From Nonomuraea sp. NEAU-A123 (lineage in GTDB: Bacteria; Actinomycetota; Actinomycetes; Streptosporangiales; Streptosporangiaceae), in the NCBI RefSeq assembly GCF_018603905.1, contig NZ_JAHFZZ010000002.1, positions 806,001 to 870,000 on the forward strand: a DNA stretch of 64,000 nucleotides, written 5' to 3'. Position numbers and translations under genes: made by a program. Positions within the stretch are counted from its first letter, which is position 1, and every line of letters starts with the position of its first letter. Under the pieces are notes generated by a model. The model saw only the letters and a program-made list of their open reading frames with translations. It did no database searches and was not told where the DNA came from. Of the stretch, positions 35,489 to 44,077 are shown one piece after another.

Positions 35489-36279
35489 TGGCGCGCGACA
35501 CCACCAGCCCGTCCCGCTTCCATGTGATCCTGCCCACGAGGAGCCCCGTCCGTGCGGAGTTGCCCGCCTTCGTCAGCGACGTGCGCCCCGCGCTCGCCGA
35601 CCCGGCCGGGCGGACCGCCGTGGCCGCCGACCTGGCCGGGCTCGCCGGCGCGCTGGTGCCCTTCGACCCCGGCGGGCAGGAGTCACTGACCGTCGCGGCG
35701 AACGTCCTGCGCCGCACCCGCCACCTGCGCGTCGTCGCCGAGTTCCACCCCGGCGTCGCCACGCCCGTCTACGCGGCCAAGCTCTCGGCCTCCCTGCAGC
35801 GGTTCGCCGCCGGCCGCCTCGGCTGGCAGGTGGCGGTGGACCTGGACCCGGGCGTGGCCAGGGCGCAGGGCGACTTCCTGACCGGCGACGACCGTTACGC
35901 CCGTGCGGAGGAGTTCCTGACCGTCGCCAAGGGCGTCGGGCAGGGCACCTTCGACTTCCGTGGCGACTTCTACGAGGTGGCGGGGGGTGGCTTCGCGCCG
36001 CCGCTGTCGGCGCCGCCCTTCCCGGAGGTGTACCTGTCGGGGACCTCGCCGCGGGCTCTGGCCCTGTCACGGCGCCACGCGGACGTGCACGTCTTCTCCG
36101 CCGACGACGATCTGGGCACGCTGATCCCCGAGTTGCCCGGTCTGCGGTACGGCCTGCGCCTGTCATCCCTCGACGCCGTCGGCGAGTACGCCGCGCAGGG
36201 TGTCACCGAGTTCTTCGTCCAGACCGAGGACGTCTACCACCTCGGCGAGCATGTGAAGGAGCGGGCTCTTGCCGGTTGA
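35488..36279 (+). CDS. Shortened SsuD-like LLM protein
   Basis: 263 residues, about 100 shorter than SsuD-type relatives. Recognisable blocks are RFHVILPTRSP, LRVVAEFHPGVATPVYAAKL, FAAGRLGWQVAVDL, DDRYARAEEFLTVAKGV and FPEVYLSGTSPRALALS. The end VTEFFVQTEDVYHLGEHVKE is conserved, but the insertion segment and much of the barrel between strands are shortened. It may be inactive or act with the full-length paralogue downstream, whose gene it overlaps by 11 nt. The start overlaps the reductase remnant's stop (TGATG). Confidence 0.7.
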   Translation: MARDTTSPSRFHVILPTRSPVRAELPAFVSDVRPALADPAGRTAVAADLAGLAGALVPFDPGGQESLTVAANVLRRTRHLRVVAEFHPGVATPVYAAKLSASLQRFAAGRLGWQVAVDLDPGVARAQGDFLTGDDRYARAEEFLTVAKGVGQGTFDFRGDFYEVAGGGFAPPLSAPPFPEVYLSGTSPRALALSRRHADVHVFSADDDLGTLIPELPGLRYGLRLSSLDAVGEYAAQGVTEFFVQTEDVYHLGEHVKERALAG

Positions 36280-37372
36280 CATCTACTGGCGCATCCACAT
36301 GGAGGGTGACCAGCCCTCGCTGCGCCGCCGGGTCCGCAGCCGCGGCGGCTTCACCCCCGGCGGCACCGCGCCCGGCACGCGAGACGGCCTGGACGACGGC
36401 TACAGCCACGCCGACTACATGGCCGAGGTGGCCAGGGCCGCCGAGGAGTCGGGCTTCGTCGGCGGGCTGCTGCCGAACTTCCCGCACACCGACGACCCCT
36501 GGGCGGCCGCCGCGACGCTGGCCCGCGAGACCACCTCCTACCGGTTCATGGTCGCCTTCCAGCCAGGCTTCCTGCATCCGGTCCAGGCCGCCCGGATGAC
36601 GGCCACGCTCCAGCAGGCGACCGGGGGCCGGATCGTCTACAACGTCATCTCCGGCGGCGGCGGTCCCGCGCAGCTGTGGTGGGGCGACAAGGTGGACCAC
36701 GACGACCGCTACGCCCGTACCTCCGAGTTCCTGGACGTGCTCAAGGGCGTCTGGGAGGGCGGCCACACCCACCACGGCCGCTTCTACCAGGTCGAGGACG
36801 CGGGACTGCCCGAGGAACTGGCGGGGCAGCCGTTCCCGGAGATCTTCTTCTCCGGCTCCTCCCCCGCCGCCATCGACGCCGCCGGCCGGCACGCCGACTA
36901 CTACCTGTCGTGGCTGGAGCCGTTCGAAGCGCTGGCGGAGAAGTTCGACGCCGTGCGCGCGCACAGCGACACCCCGCCCCGGTTCGCCGTCCGCGTGGAC
37001 CTGCTCGCCCGCGAGAGCGAGGAGGAGGCGTGGGAGGAGATCAGGCAGGGCTGGCAGGCCCGCGCCGCCGAGGAGGGTCACGCCGGGCGGGGCGACTCGG
37101 TCGGTGTGCGGCGCAGTCGCTCCTTCCTCGCCGAGGCGGGTGACGACTACCGCGGCTTGGAGGTCGCGCCGAACGTGTGGGGCGGGTTCAGCGCGCTCCG
37201 CGACGGCCCCGCCTTCGGCCTGGTCGGCGACTACCACCAGGTGGCCGAACGCCTCGACCAGCTTCTCGACCTCGGCGTGGACGCCTTCATCCTGGCCGGG
37301 GTCCCTCATCTCGAAGAGGCCCGCCGTGTGGGCCGCCACGTGCTGCCGCTCTTGAAAGGACGCACCTCATGA
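36269..37372 (+). CDS. SsuD-like FMNH2-dependent monooxygenase
   Basis: 367 residues: VDIYWRIHMEGDQPSLRRRV, GGLLPNFPHTDDPWAAAATL, RFMVAFQPGFLHPVQAARM, GGRIVYNVISGGG, DRYARTSEFLDVLKGVW and PEIFFSGSSPAAIDAAGRHA. It is of normal length with the alkanesulfonate-monooxygenase blocks complete. TTG start 36269 is supported by AAGGAG 8 nt upstream and lies inside the end of the previous LLM. Its stop overlaps the following gene by ATGA. Confidence 0.87.
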   Translation: MPVDIYWRIHMEGDQPSLRRRVRSRGGFTPGGTAPGTRDGLDDGYSHADYMAEVARAAEESGFVGGLLPNFPHTDDPWAAAATLARETTSYRFMVAFQPGFLHPVQAARMTATLQQATGGRIVYNVISGGGGPAQLWWGDKVDHDDRYARTSEFLDVLKGVWEGGHTHHGRFYQVEDAGLPEELAGQPFPEIFFSGSSPAAIDAAGRHADYYLSWLEPFEALAEKFDAVRAHSDTPPRFAVRVDLLARESEEEAWEEIRQGWQARAAEEGHAGRGDSVGVRRSRSFLAEAGDDYRGLEVAPNVWGGFSALRDGPAFGLVGDYHQVAERLDQLLDLGVDAFILAGVPHLEEARRVGRHVLPLLKGRTS

Positions 37373-38274
37373 CCACCCGAGTCGGATTCTTCCCGCAGAA
37401 CAACACGCTGTGGGTGGCCCGCCACCGTGACCTGCTGCCCGATGTGGAGTGGGTGGACCTGAACGCCCTGGGCCGGGGCGAGCGGGTCGATCCCACCAAA
37501 GCCCTCCCGTCCGCGCACGGCGACCACCTGTTCGACGGCGGGTACGACTTCATCGGCACCGGCTCCACGCCCCCGGTCACCGCCCAGGCCAAGGGGCACG
37601 ACATCGTGTACGTGGCGATCTCCGGGCCCCGCGTCGAGAACGGCCGCCTGGTGGTCCGGGAGGACTCGCCGATCGGCTCGGTGGAGGAGCTGAAGGGCAA
37701 GAGGGTCGCGCTCGGCCACGGCTCGTGGCAGACCACCCTGCTGTTGCTGGCACTGGAGCGGGCCGGGCTCGGCTGGGGCGACATCGTCCCCGTCGACGCC
37801 TACGGCAACGCCGCCGAACTGCTGGTCAACGGTGACGTGGACGCCTGGGTGGGCTCGTATCCGTACCTGACGCCGGTCGAATCGCGCACCAGGACCCTCG
37901 TGGAGACAGACGGGCTGTTCAGCCACCGCTCCCTGTGGTTCACCCGCCGCGACTTCGCGCGGGAGCAGCCCGAGGAGCTGGCCAGGATCGTCGCCGCGCT
38001 GCAGCGGGCCGACCGGTGGACTGAGGAACACCCGCGCGAGGCGGCGGCCCTGTTCGACGGCGACCTCGACGCGTGGGAGCACGCGCTGCGCACCCGGCCG
38101 TGGGGCCTGCATCCGGTGGGGGAGGAGTTCGTCGCCGAGCAACAGCACGCCGCCGACCTGTTCCACGCCAACGGGCTGATCCAGCGGAAGATCACCGTAG
38201 CGGACGCCGTACTCCCCGAAATCGGCGAAATCGTTGAATACCATAATTCTTCCGGAAAGCAGCCGAAGGAGTAA
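37369..38274 (+). CDS. SsuA-fold protein without signal peptide
   Basis: 301 residues resembling aliphatic-sulfonate/NMT1-type binding proteins (IGSVEELKGKRVALGHGSWQ, GDVDAWVGSYPYL, a C-terminal NGLIQRK tail), but it begins MTTRVGFFPQNNTLWVA with no export signal or lipobox and has no cysteine. It is therefore likely cytoplasmic. DszB shares this fold and location, but the nucleophilic Cys is absent, so a desulfinase of the DszB mechanism is excluded. It could bind a ligand for sensing or be a diverged hydrolase. Confidence 0.7.
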   Translation: MTTRVGFFPQNNTLWVARHRDLLPDVEWVDLNALGRGERVDPTKALPSAHGDHLFDGGYDFIGTGSTPPVTAQAKGHDIVYVAISGPRVENGRLVVREDSPIGSVEELKGKRVALGHGSWQTTLLLLALERAGLGWGDIVPVDAYGNAAELLVNGDVDAWVGSYPYLTPVESRTRTLVETDGLFSHRSLWFTRRDFAREQPEELARIVAALQRADRWTEEHPREAAALFDGDLDAWEHALRTRPWGLHPVGEEFVAEQQHAADLFHANGLIQRKITVADAVLPEIGEIVEYHNSSGKQPKE

Positions 38275-38279
38275 CGCAT

Positions 38280-39299
38280 ATGCCGCTGCCCTCGCAACCG
38301 TTGCGCAAGCTGGGTTTCCTCACGATCGGGCTGTTCGACGAGGCTGATCCCGGCCGCGGCCACGAGTCGACGCTTGGCGTCATCGAGCTGGGTGAGCGGC
38401 TGGGTTTCGACAGCGCGTGGGTGCGGCACCGCCATCTGCAGTACGGCATCTCCTCTCCGGTCGCCGTTCTGGCGGCGGCCTCACAGCGGACCAGCCGCAT
38501 CGAGCTGGGCACCGCGGTCATCCCCGTGGGATGGGAGAATCCGCTGCGTCTGGCCGAGGACCTGGCGACGGTGGACGTCCTGTCCGGAGGCCGGCTCAAC
38601 CCGGGCGTCAGCGTCGGCCCGCCGATGCACTACGACCAGGTCAAGGAGGCGCTCTATCCCGACACCGGCGACCTCGAGGACTTCGGCTATGAACGCGTGC
38701 GACGGCTGCTGAGCTTCGTCCGCGGCGAGCCGGCCACCGACTTCAGCGGGGTCGAAGGCTTCGAGGTCTTCTCCCATCGGGTCCAGCCTCACTCCCCCGG
38801 CCTCGGCAGCCGGATGTGGTACGGCGGCGGCAGCCTGCGCTCGGCCCGGTGGGCGGGCGAGAACGCCATGAACTTCCTGACCAGCAGCGTCGTGAAGGCG
38901 GAGCAGTCCGAGCAGTTCGCCGAGATCCAGCTCTCCCACATACGGGAGTTCCGCGCGCACCACCCCGACGGCGACCGCGCCCGCGTCTCCCAGGGCCTCG
39001 TGGTCATCCCCACCGACACCGCCTCGTCCGAGCAGCGCGCCAGGTACAAGGAGTACGCCGAGAAGCGCACGCCCAGGACCGCCACACCCCAGGGGCCGGC
39101 GCGGATGATGTTCGCGCCCGATCTCGTCGGCGACTCCGCCGAGATCGCCGAACGGCTCTACGCCCATGCCGCCTTCCAGGAGATCGACGAGGTCGCGTTC
39201 GCGCTGCCGTTCACGTTCGAGCATGAGGACTACGTACAGATCCTCACCGACATCGCCACCCGCCTCGGCCCTGAGCTGGGCTGGCGGCCCCGTCCCTAG
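38280..39299 (+). CDS. LLM class flavin-dependent monooxygenase
   Basis: 339 residues, related to the protein at 16787-17848: KLGFLTIGLFDEADPG, VAVLAAASQRTSRIELGTAV, DVLSGGRLNPGVSVGPPMHY, a long central helical segment and ending LGPELGWRPRP. AAGGAG lies 8 nt before the ATG. It is the last gene of the desulfinase/SsuABC unit and convergent with the MFS gene. About 40 bp of a gene like this one is preserved as a fragment at 49813-49858. Confidence 0.86.
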   Translation: MPLPSQPLRKLGFLTIGLFDEADPGRGHESTLGVIELGERLGFDSAWVRHRHLQYGISSPVAVLAAASQRTSRIELGTAVIPVGWENPLRLAEDLATVDVLSGGRLNPGVSVGPPMHYDQVKEALYPDTGDLEDFGYERVRRLLSFVRGEPATDFSGVEGFEVFSHRVQPHSPGLGSRMWYGGGSLRSARWAGENAMNFLTSSVVKAEQSEQFAEIQLSHIREFRAHHPDGDRARVSQGLVVIPTDTASSEQRARYKEYAEKRTPRTATPQGPARMMFAPDLVGDSAEIAERLYAHAAFQEIDEVAFALPFTFEHEDYVQILTDIATRLGPELGWRPRP

Positions 39300-39326
39300 A
39301 GAGCGGCCGTCAGGGGTGGGACGGGC

Positions 39327-40763
39327 TCACCTTCTCGCCGCCGCGGCCGTCCGGATCCCGAGGAGCGAGACGATCATCGCGCAGGCGGCGACCCCCGCGC
39401 AGGCGAGCGCCGCGTGCAGGTACGCCGGGCCGTACCCGCCGGCCTCGGAAGCGTTCAGGTAGACGCCCGACACCGCCGAAATACAGATCGCGGCCGAGAT
39501 GCGCTGCGCCATCTGGAGAATGCCGCCCGCCACTCCGGCCGCCTCCGCCGGCGCGTGCTGGAGCACCGACGCCTGGAGCGGCGAGATGACCAGCCCGGAG
39601 GCGGCGCCGGCGCACATGGCGCACACCCCCAGCAGCAGGGGCTGGCCGGCCCGAGGCGCGAGCAGCCCGGCGAGGCCGCTGGCCAGCATGGCACAGGCCG
39701 ACAGCGCGAGCCCCACCGAGACCGTGTGGCGGCCGAAGCGCCGCGCCACGCGCCAGGCCAGCGCGGAGCTCGCCGCCATGGCCGCCGCGGAGGGCAGCGT
39801 GACGGCCGCCGCCGCGATCGCCGACAGCCCGAGGCCCTCCTGCAGGAACATGGCCAGGACCAGCGTCGACGCCAGCCCGGAGCCGAAATATCCCATCGCC
39901 GTCACCGCCCCCGACGCGAACGGCAGCGAACGCATCAGCGCCGGATGCACCAGCGGCCGACGACCGGAACGCGCGTAGCGCCGCTGCCACAACACGAACG
40001 CCCCGGCCAGCACACACACTGTGGCGGCCCAGAGACCCCAGGCCGAGCCGGCCGAGGGCTGGACGAACGGCAGCATCATCGCCACCGTCAGGCCGCCCAT
40101 CAGCAGCAGGCCGACGACGTCGAGGTCCGGCGAGCCCACGCGACCGCGCGCCGGAGGCAGGTGACGGGCCGCGAGCATCAGCGTGACCAGACCGAACGGC
40201 ACCGCGAGGAGGAGGACGACCCGCCAGCCCACGCCGGGTCCCGCGGCTGCGATGACGGCCCCGCCGAGCGGCGGCCCGAGCCCACCCGCCACGCCGCCGG
40301 TCACCGCGTACAGGCCGAGGGCGCGCGTCCTGGCGTGGCCGGTGAACACGTCCTGAATCGTGCCGATCATCTGGGAGTTGACCAGCCCGCCGCCGAGCCC
40401 TTGGAGCAGCCGCGCCACGACGAGCGCCCACGGGTGAGGGGACGATCCGGCCAGCGCCGCTCCCACCGTGAAGATCGCCATTCCGGCGAGGAAGAACGGC
40501 TTCCTGCCCCGGATGTCGCCGAGTCGCCCGCCGGGCACGAGGGCGAGACCGAAGGCCAGGGAGTATCCGGCCACCATCCACTGCACCTGCGTGACGTCCG
40601 CGTGCAGCGAGTCGCGCAGCGCCGGGATGGCGATGTTCAGCACGGATTGGTCGAGCAAGGTGGTGAATCCGCCTGCGGCGCAGACGACCAGCACCCGGCG
40701 CCCGGCGGGGTCGAAGCTCCTGGTCGACTCCGGCGGGCACGTGGCCGGCTCAGTTTCGCTCAT
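39327..40763 (-). CDS. MFS transporter, DHA2 (14-TM) type
   Basis: 478 residues with about 14 hydrophobic helices, motif A GGRLGDIRGRKP, motif C-like GGLGPPLGGAV, and a start typical of DHA2 drug exporters (TTLLDQSVLNIAIPALRDSL). It could export desulfurised products or toxic substrates, but the ligand cannot be told from sequence. It overlaps the GNAT gene upstream by 14 nt, ending a five-gene minus-strand unit. Confidence 0.9.
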   Translation of the reverse strand: MSETEPATCPPESTRSFDPAGRRVLVVCAAGGFTTLLDQSVLNIAIPALRDSLHADVTQVQWMVAGYSLAFGLALVPGGRLGDIRGRKPFFLAGMAIFTVGAALAGSSPHPWALVVARLLQGLGGGLVNSQMIGTIQDVFTGHARTRALGLYAVTGGVAGGLGPPLGGAVIAAAGPGVGWRVVLLLAVPFGLVTLMLAARHLPPARGRVGSPDLDVVGLLLMGGLTVAMMLPFVQPSAGSAWGLWAATVCVLAGAFVLWQRRYARSGRRPLVHPALMRSLPFASGAVTAMGYFGSGLASTLVLAMFLQEGLGLSAIAAAAVTLPSAAAMAASSALAWRVARRFGRHTVSVGLALSACAMLASGLAGLLAPRAGQPLLLGVCAMCAGAASGLVISPLQASVLQHAPAEAAGVAGGILQMAQRISAAICISAVSGVYLNASEAGGYGPAYLHAALACAGVAACAMIVSLLGIRTAAAARR

Positions 40764-41235
40764 GCCGCGCGGTCAGTGTCCTGGCGAAGGCCAGCGGGCC
40801 CGCGGTCGGCGGGTCGGCCACGTCGAACTGCGGCTCGTACCCGCTGGCCAGGTAGAGGCGCACGGCCTCAGGCTGGCGTGGCCCGGTGGTCAGGTGGATC
40901 CGGCGGTACCCTCGGCGCACCGCCTCGCGCTCCAACTCGCGCACGACGAGGCGGCCGAGCCCGGTTCCCCGGCGACGCGGGTGCGTCCAGACGCGCTTGA
41001 GCTCGGCGGTCGCCGCGTCGTAGCGGCGGAAGGCGCCGCCCGCCACGGTCTCGCCGCCGCACACCACGATCAGGAACGCGCCGTGCGGCGGCGCGAACTC
41101 GGCCTCCGGATACCTCGCGAGCTCGTCGTTGGAGCCGTAGCGAGAGGTGTACTCCAGGTGCAGCCCGGCCAGCAGCGGTTCGGCGGCCGGGTCCGACATA
41201 GGGACGAGACGCACCTCGGCGGCGAGTTCGCTCAC
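40750..41235 (-). CDS. GNAT family N-acetyltransferase
   Basis: 161 residues with the acetyl-CoA pyrophosphate loop RRRGTGLGRLVVRELE (R/Q-x-x-G-x-G/A) and flanking strands: AFLIVVCGGETVAGGAFRRY, KRVWTHP and GYRRIHLTTGPRQPEAVRLY. It transfers an acetyl group to an amine. Lying between the amino-acid-type binding protein and an MFS exporter, it may acetylate an imported amino compound. Starts with ATGA overlap. Confidence 0.88.
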   Translation of the reverse strand: MSELAAEVRLVPMSDPAAEPLLAGLHLEYTSRYGSNDELARYPEAEFAPPHGAFLIVVCGGETVAGGAFRRYDAATAELKRVWTHPRRRGTGLGRLVVRELEREAVRRGYRRIHLTTGPRQPEAVRLYLASGYEPQFDVADPPTAGPLAFARTLTARHERN

Positions 41236-42209
41236 GACTTCTGCCGGGGTAGCCCGGGCGGGTTGATCTGCGACCGGGGGATCGCCTCGTTGGCCAGTCC
41301 CCAGCGTTCGAGTACCTCCTTGTACCTGCCGTCCCCGATCACCGTGTTGAGCGCCTCGTTGAGCGGCTTGACCAGGCCGTTGTCCTTCTTGGTCATGACC
41401 GCGATGAGTCCCTGCAGGTCCGGCCCGGCGCCGGAGTACGTGCCGACGATCCTGGATCCGCCGCTGACGGCGATGTTGTAGGCGATCGACGGGTTCGGGC
41501 CGAAGTACGCCTGGACGCGGCCGGACTTGAGCCCCAGCAGCACGTCGCCGTACTTCTCGTAGTAGAGGATCTCGACCGGTTTCAGCCCGGCGGCCTTGTT
41601 CTGCTCGTCCCAGTCGAGCAGGATCTTCTCCTGGTTCGTGCCGGAGCCCACCGAGACGCGCAGCCCGGCGATGTCGGCGGGCTTGGCGATCTGCTTGATC
41701 GGGCTGTTGTCGGGGACCTGCCAGCCGAGCTGGTCGATCCGGTATGTCGCGAAGTCGTAGGTGTCCTTGCGTTCCTCGGTGACCGTGACGTTGTTGACCA
41801 CGATCTCGTACTTACCGGACTTCACGGCCAGGAAGAGGTTCTCCCAGGAGCTGGTCTGCGGAGATATCTCCAGGCCGAGCACGTCGGCCACGAGCTGGGC
41901 GAGGTCGGTCTCGACGCCGATCAGCGTGGTGTCGTCTGTGGCGGGGAACACCAGCGGCGGCGAGCTGGTGCCGCTGTAGCCGACGGTCAGCTTGCCGTCG
42001 GCGGCGATGTCCTTCGGCACTTGGGCCGCGATGGCGTCTACCTTCTGTGCGCGTACCCGGTTCTGCTCCGGGCCAAGGTTAATCTTCTTGCCGGCCACCA
42101 CGGGAGCCGTGGTGGCCGACGGGGCGGTGACGTCGGGTTCGGCGCCGCAGGCGGCGGTCAGGAGGAGGAGCGCGGGCACGGCGAGGGCCCGCGCGAGCGA
42201 TGCGCGCAT
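41232..42209 (-). CDS. Amino-acid-type ABC substrate-binding lipoprotein (family 3)
   Basis: 325 residues. Lipobox LTAAC (Cys21) follows the signal MRASLARALAVPALLLLTAA. The SBP_bac_3 domain includes GKLTVGYSGTSSPPLVFPAT, TLIGVETDLAQLVADVLGLE, GKYEIVVNNVTVTEERKDTY and LNTVIGDGRYKEVLERWGL. It is the receptor of a polar amino acid importer with the ATPase and permease just upstream. The ligand may be a sulfur amino acid such as cystine or a conjugate, by context only. ATG 42209 follows AAGGA. Confidence 0.9.
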   Translation of the reverse strand: MRASLARALAVPALLLLTAACGAEPDVTAPSATTAPVVAGKKINLGPEQNRVRAQKVDAIAAQVPKDIAADGKLTVGYSGTSSPPLVFPATDDTTLIGVETDLAQLVADVLGLEISPQTSSWENLFLAVKSGKYEIVVNNVTVTEERKDTYDFATYRIDQLGWQVPDNSPIKQIAKPADIAGLRVSVGSGTNQEKILLDWDEQNKAAGLKPVEILYYEKYGDVLLGLKSGRVQAYFGPNPSIAYNIAVSGGSRIVGTYSGAGPDLQGLIAVMTKKDNGLVKPLNEALNTVIGDGRYKEVLERWGLANEAIPRSQINPPGLPRQKS

Positions 42210-42223
42210 GTCGTATGTCCTTA

Positions 42224-42277
42224 CCGGGTCAGAGAACCTTGCCGAGTCGGAGAGCCTTGCCGGGTCAGAGAACCTTG
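42224..42277. repeat. Three tandem 18-bp repeats at the ATPase 3' end
   Basis: Units start at 42224, 42242 and 42260: CCGGGTCAGAGAACCTTG, a variant with three changes (CCGAGTCGGAGAGCCTTG), then the first sequence again exactly. The last unit covers the ATPase stop codon, so the array arose by duplicating that gene's final codons into the spacer before the binding-protein gene. Confidence 0.8.
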
Positions 42278-43026
42278 CTGAGGAAGGCGCGGGTGCGTTC
42301 GTGGGCGGGGACGTCCAGAAGCCGGGCGGGCGGGCCGAGCTCGACGATGCGGCCGGCGTCCATGAAGGCCACGGTGTCGGCCACCTCGCGGGCGAAGCCG
42401 ATCTCATGGGTGACCACGATCATCGTGGTGCCGCCGCGGGCGAGGTCCTTGATGACGTCCAGCACCTCGCCTACCAGCTCAGGGTCCAGCGCGGAGGTCG
42501 GCTCGTCGAACAGCAGCAGCTTGGGCTCCAGCGCCAGCGCCCTGGCGATGGCGACGCGCTGCTGCTGGCCGCCGGACAGCGTACGAGGATAGGCGCCGGC
42601 CTTGTCCGCCAGGCCCACCCGGGCCAGCAGGCGTTCGGCCATCGGCTCGACCTCGGCGCGCGACCGGCGCTGGGCCGACAGCGGCGCCTCCATGAGGTTC
42701 TGCTTGACGGTGAGGTGCGGGAACAGGTTGAACGCCTGGAAGACGAACCCGATCTGGGTGCGCTGCCGCAGCACCTCGCGTTCGGGCAACTCGTGCAGGC
42801 GGTGGCCGCTCTGGCGGTAGCCGAGCAGCCGCCCGTCCACCCGGACCGAGCCGCGGTCCACCTTCTCCAGGTGGTTGATCGTACGCAGCAGCGTGGACTT
42901 CCCCGACCCCGACGGACCCACGATCACCAGCACCTGGCCCTGGCGAACCTCCAGGTCCACCCCACGCAGCACATGCAGGGAGCCGAAGCTCTTGTGCACG
43001 CCGCGCAGCTCCACCATGGGATTCAC
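42265..43026 (-). CDS. Amino-acid-type ABC transporter ATPase
   Basis: 253 residues of the GlnQ/HisP class: Walker A GPSGSGKST, Q-loop GFVFQAFNLFPHLTV, signature LSGGQQQR, Walker B LLLFDEPTSALDPE and H-loop VTHEIGFARE. GTG 43026 overlaps the permease stop (GTGA) and has AGGGGA upstream; an ATG three codons on is possible. Confidence 0.93.
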   Translation of the reverse strand: MNPMVELRGVHKSFGSLHVLRGVDLEVRQGQVLVIVGPSGSGKSTLLRTINHLEKVDRGSVRVDGRLLGYRQSGHRLHELPEREVLRQRTQIGFVFQAFNLFPHLTVKQNLMEAPLSAQRRSRAEVEPMAERLLARVGLADKAGAYPRTLSGGQQQRVAIARALALEPKLLLFDEPTSALDPELVGEVLDVIKDLARGGTTMIVVTHEIGFAREVADTVAFMDAGRIVELGPPARLLDVPAHERTRAFLSKVL

Positions 43027-43889
43027 GCGCGTCCCCTGCCGTAGTGGCGTTCCACGTAGTACTGGACGATCGACAGGGCAGTGGTGAGGATCAGATACCA
43101 GATGGCCGCGACCAGCAACAGCGCCATGACCCTGCCGTTGCGGTTGTAGATCACCTGCACCTGGTAGAAGAGCTCGGGCAGCGCCATGATGTACACCACC
43201 GACGTGCCCTTGACCAGGCCGATGATCTCGTTGCCGGCGTTGGGCACGATCGTCCGCATGGCCTGGGGCAGGATGATCCTGAACAGCCGCCGCGCCGGGG
43301 GCAGCCCCAGGGCGGCCGCCGCCTCCCGCTGCCCGTGGTCCACCGACAGCAGGCCACCGCGGACGATCTCGGCGGCGTACGCGGCCTGGTGGAGCGCCAG
43401 CCCGAGCGCCGCCGCGGTCAGCGGTGAGATGAGGTCCATGGTCCCGAAGTCGAAGAACTCCGGCCCGAACGGCACCCCCACCGACAGCCGGGGGTAGAGC
43501 AGTGCGAGGTTGTACCAGAACAGCAGCTGCAGAATGAGCGGGACCGACCGGAACAGCCAGACGTACGCCCAGGCCACCGACGACAGCAGCCGGTTGGCCG
43601 AGAGCCGCATCAGGGCCAGCACCGTGCCGAGCGCGAAGCCCAGTGCGATGCCCAGCGCGGTCAGCTCCAGCGTGAGCACGACCGAGCGCACCACCGACGG
43701 GGCGAACAGGTACTGGCCGACGATCTCCCACTCCCAGGCGGGGTTGGTGATCAGGGCGCTGGCGACCATGGCCAGCACGACGAGCACGCAGGCTGCGGCC
43801 ACCCACCGCAGCGGATGACGGGCCGTGACGACTTCTCCTGGCCGCTCCTCGTCCTGGCGAGGTGGCGCCGGAGCCTCGGGGAGCGTCAC
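43023..43889 (-). CDS. Amino-acid-type ABC transporter permease
   Basis: 288 residues. It has an N-terminal cytoplasmic tail, one leading helix, then the HisM/GlnP core with VLTLELTALGIALGFALGTV, WLFRSVPLILQLLFWYN and the EAA loop REAAAALGLPPARRLFRIIL followed by PQAMRTIVPNAGNEI. First gene of the minus unit expressed from promoter D. GTG start with GGGGAGGGG upstream. Confidence 0.92.
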   Translation of the reverse strand: MTLPEAPAPPRQDEERPGEVVTARHPLRWVAAACVLVVLAMVASALITNPAWEWEIVGQYLFAPSVVRSVVLTLELTALGIALGFALGTVLALMRLSANRLLSSVAWAYVWLFRSVPLILQLLFWYNLALLYPRLSVGVPFGPEFFDFGTMDLISPLTAAALGLALHQAAYAAEIVRGGLLSVDHGQREAAAALGLPPARRLFRIILPQAMRTIVPNAGNEIIGLVKGTSVVYIMALPELFYQVQVIYNRNGRVMALLLVAAIWYLILTTALSIVQYYVERHYGRGRA

Positions 43890-43940
43890 GGCCCCTCCCC
43901 GATCAGGGGTAAGGCCGGAGAGATCTGGCTCATGACCACG

Positions 43941-43992
43941 AAGCTAAAAGCCGATGCCGACTAAGTCAACATTTCCTACATGAATTACATGT
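43941..43992 (-). promoter_or_regulatory. Promoter D with degenerate operator
   Basis: On the minus strand, TCCTAC and its degenerate partner (43974-43992) are followed after 4 bp by a -35 TTGACT (43964-43969), a 17-bp spacer and a -10 TAGCTT (43941-43946). The same -35, spacing and -10 recur at 55434-55462, with the flanking CGAAGCTAA context. A further ACCTAC half-site lies at 44019-44024 ahead of the plus-strand transporter genes. Confidence 0.6.
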
Positions 43993-44077
43993 TATCCTTA
44001 TGCCCAACCCTCAGCTTTACCTACTGGATATACATAGAAGCGCCCCCGCGTGGTGGCCGCTCTGCTCAGGAGTCACG

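Noticed and set aside
44000-44077. ATG 44000 as start of the binding lipoprotein
   Set aside because: It would place 26 residues before the lipoprotein signal; TTG 44078 has AGGAG and gives a standard signal peptide.
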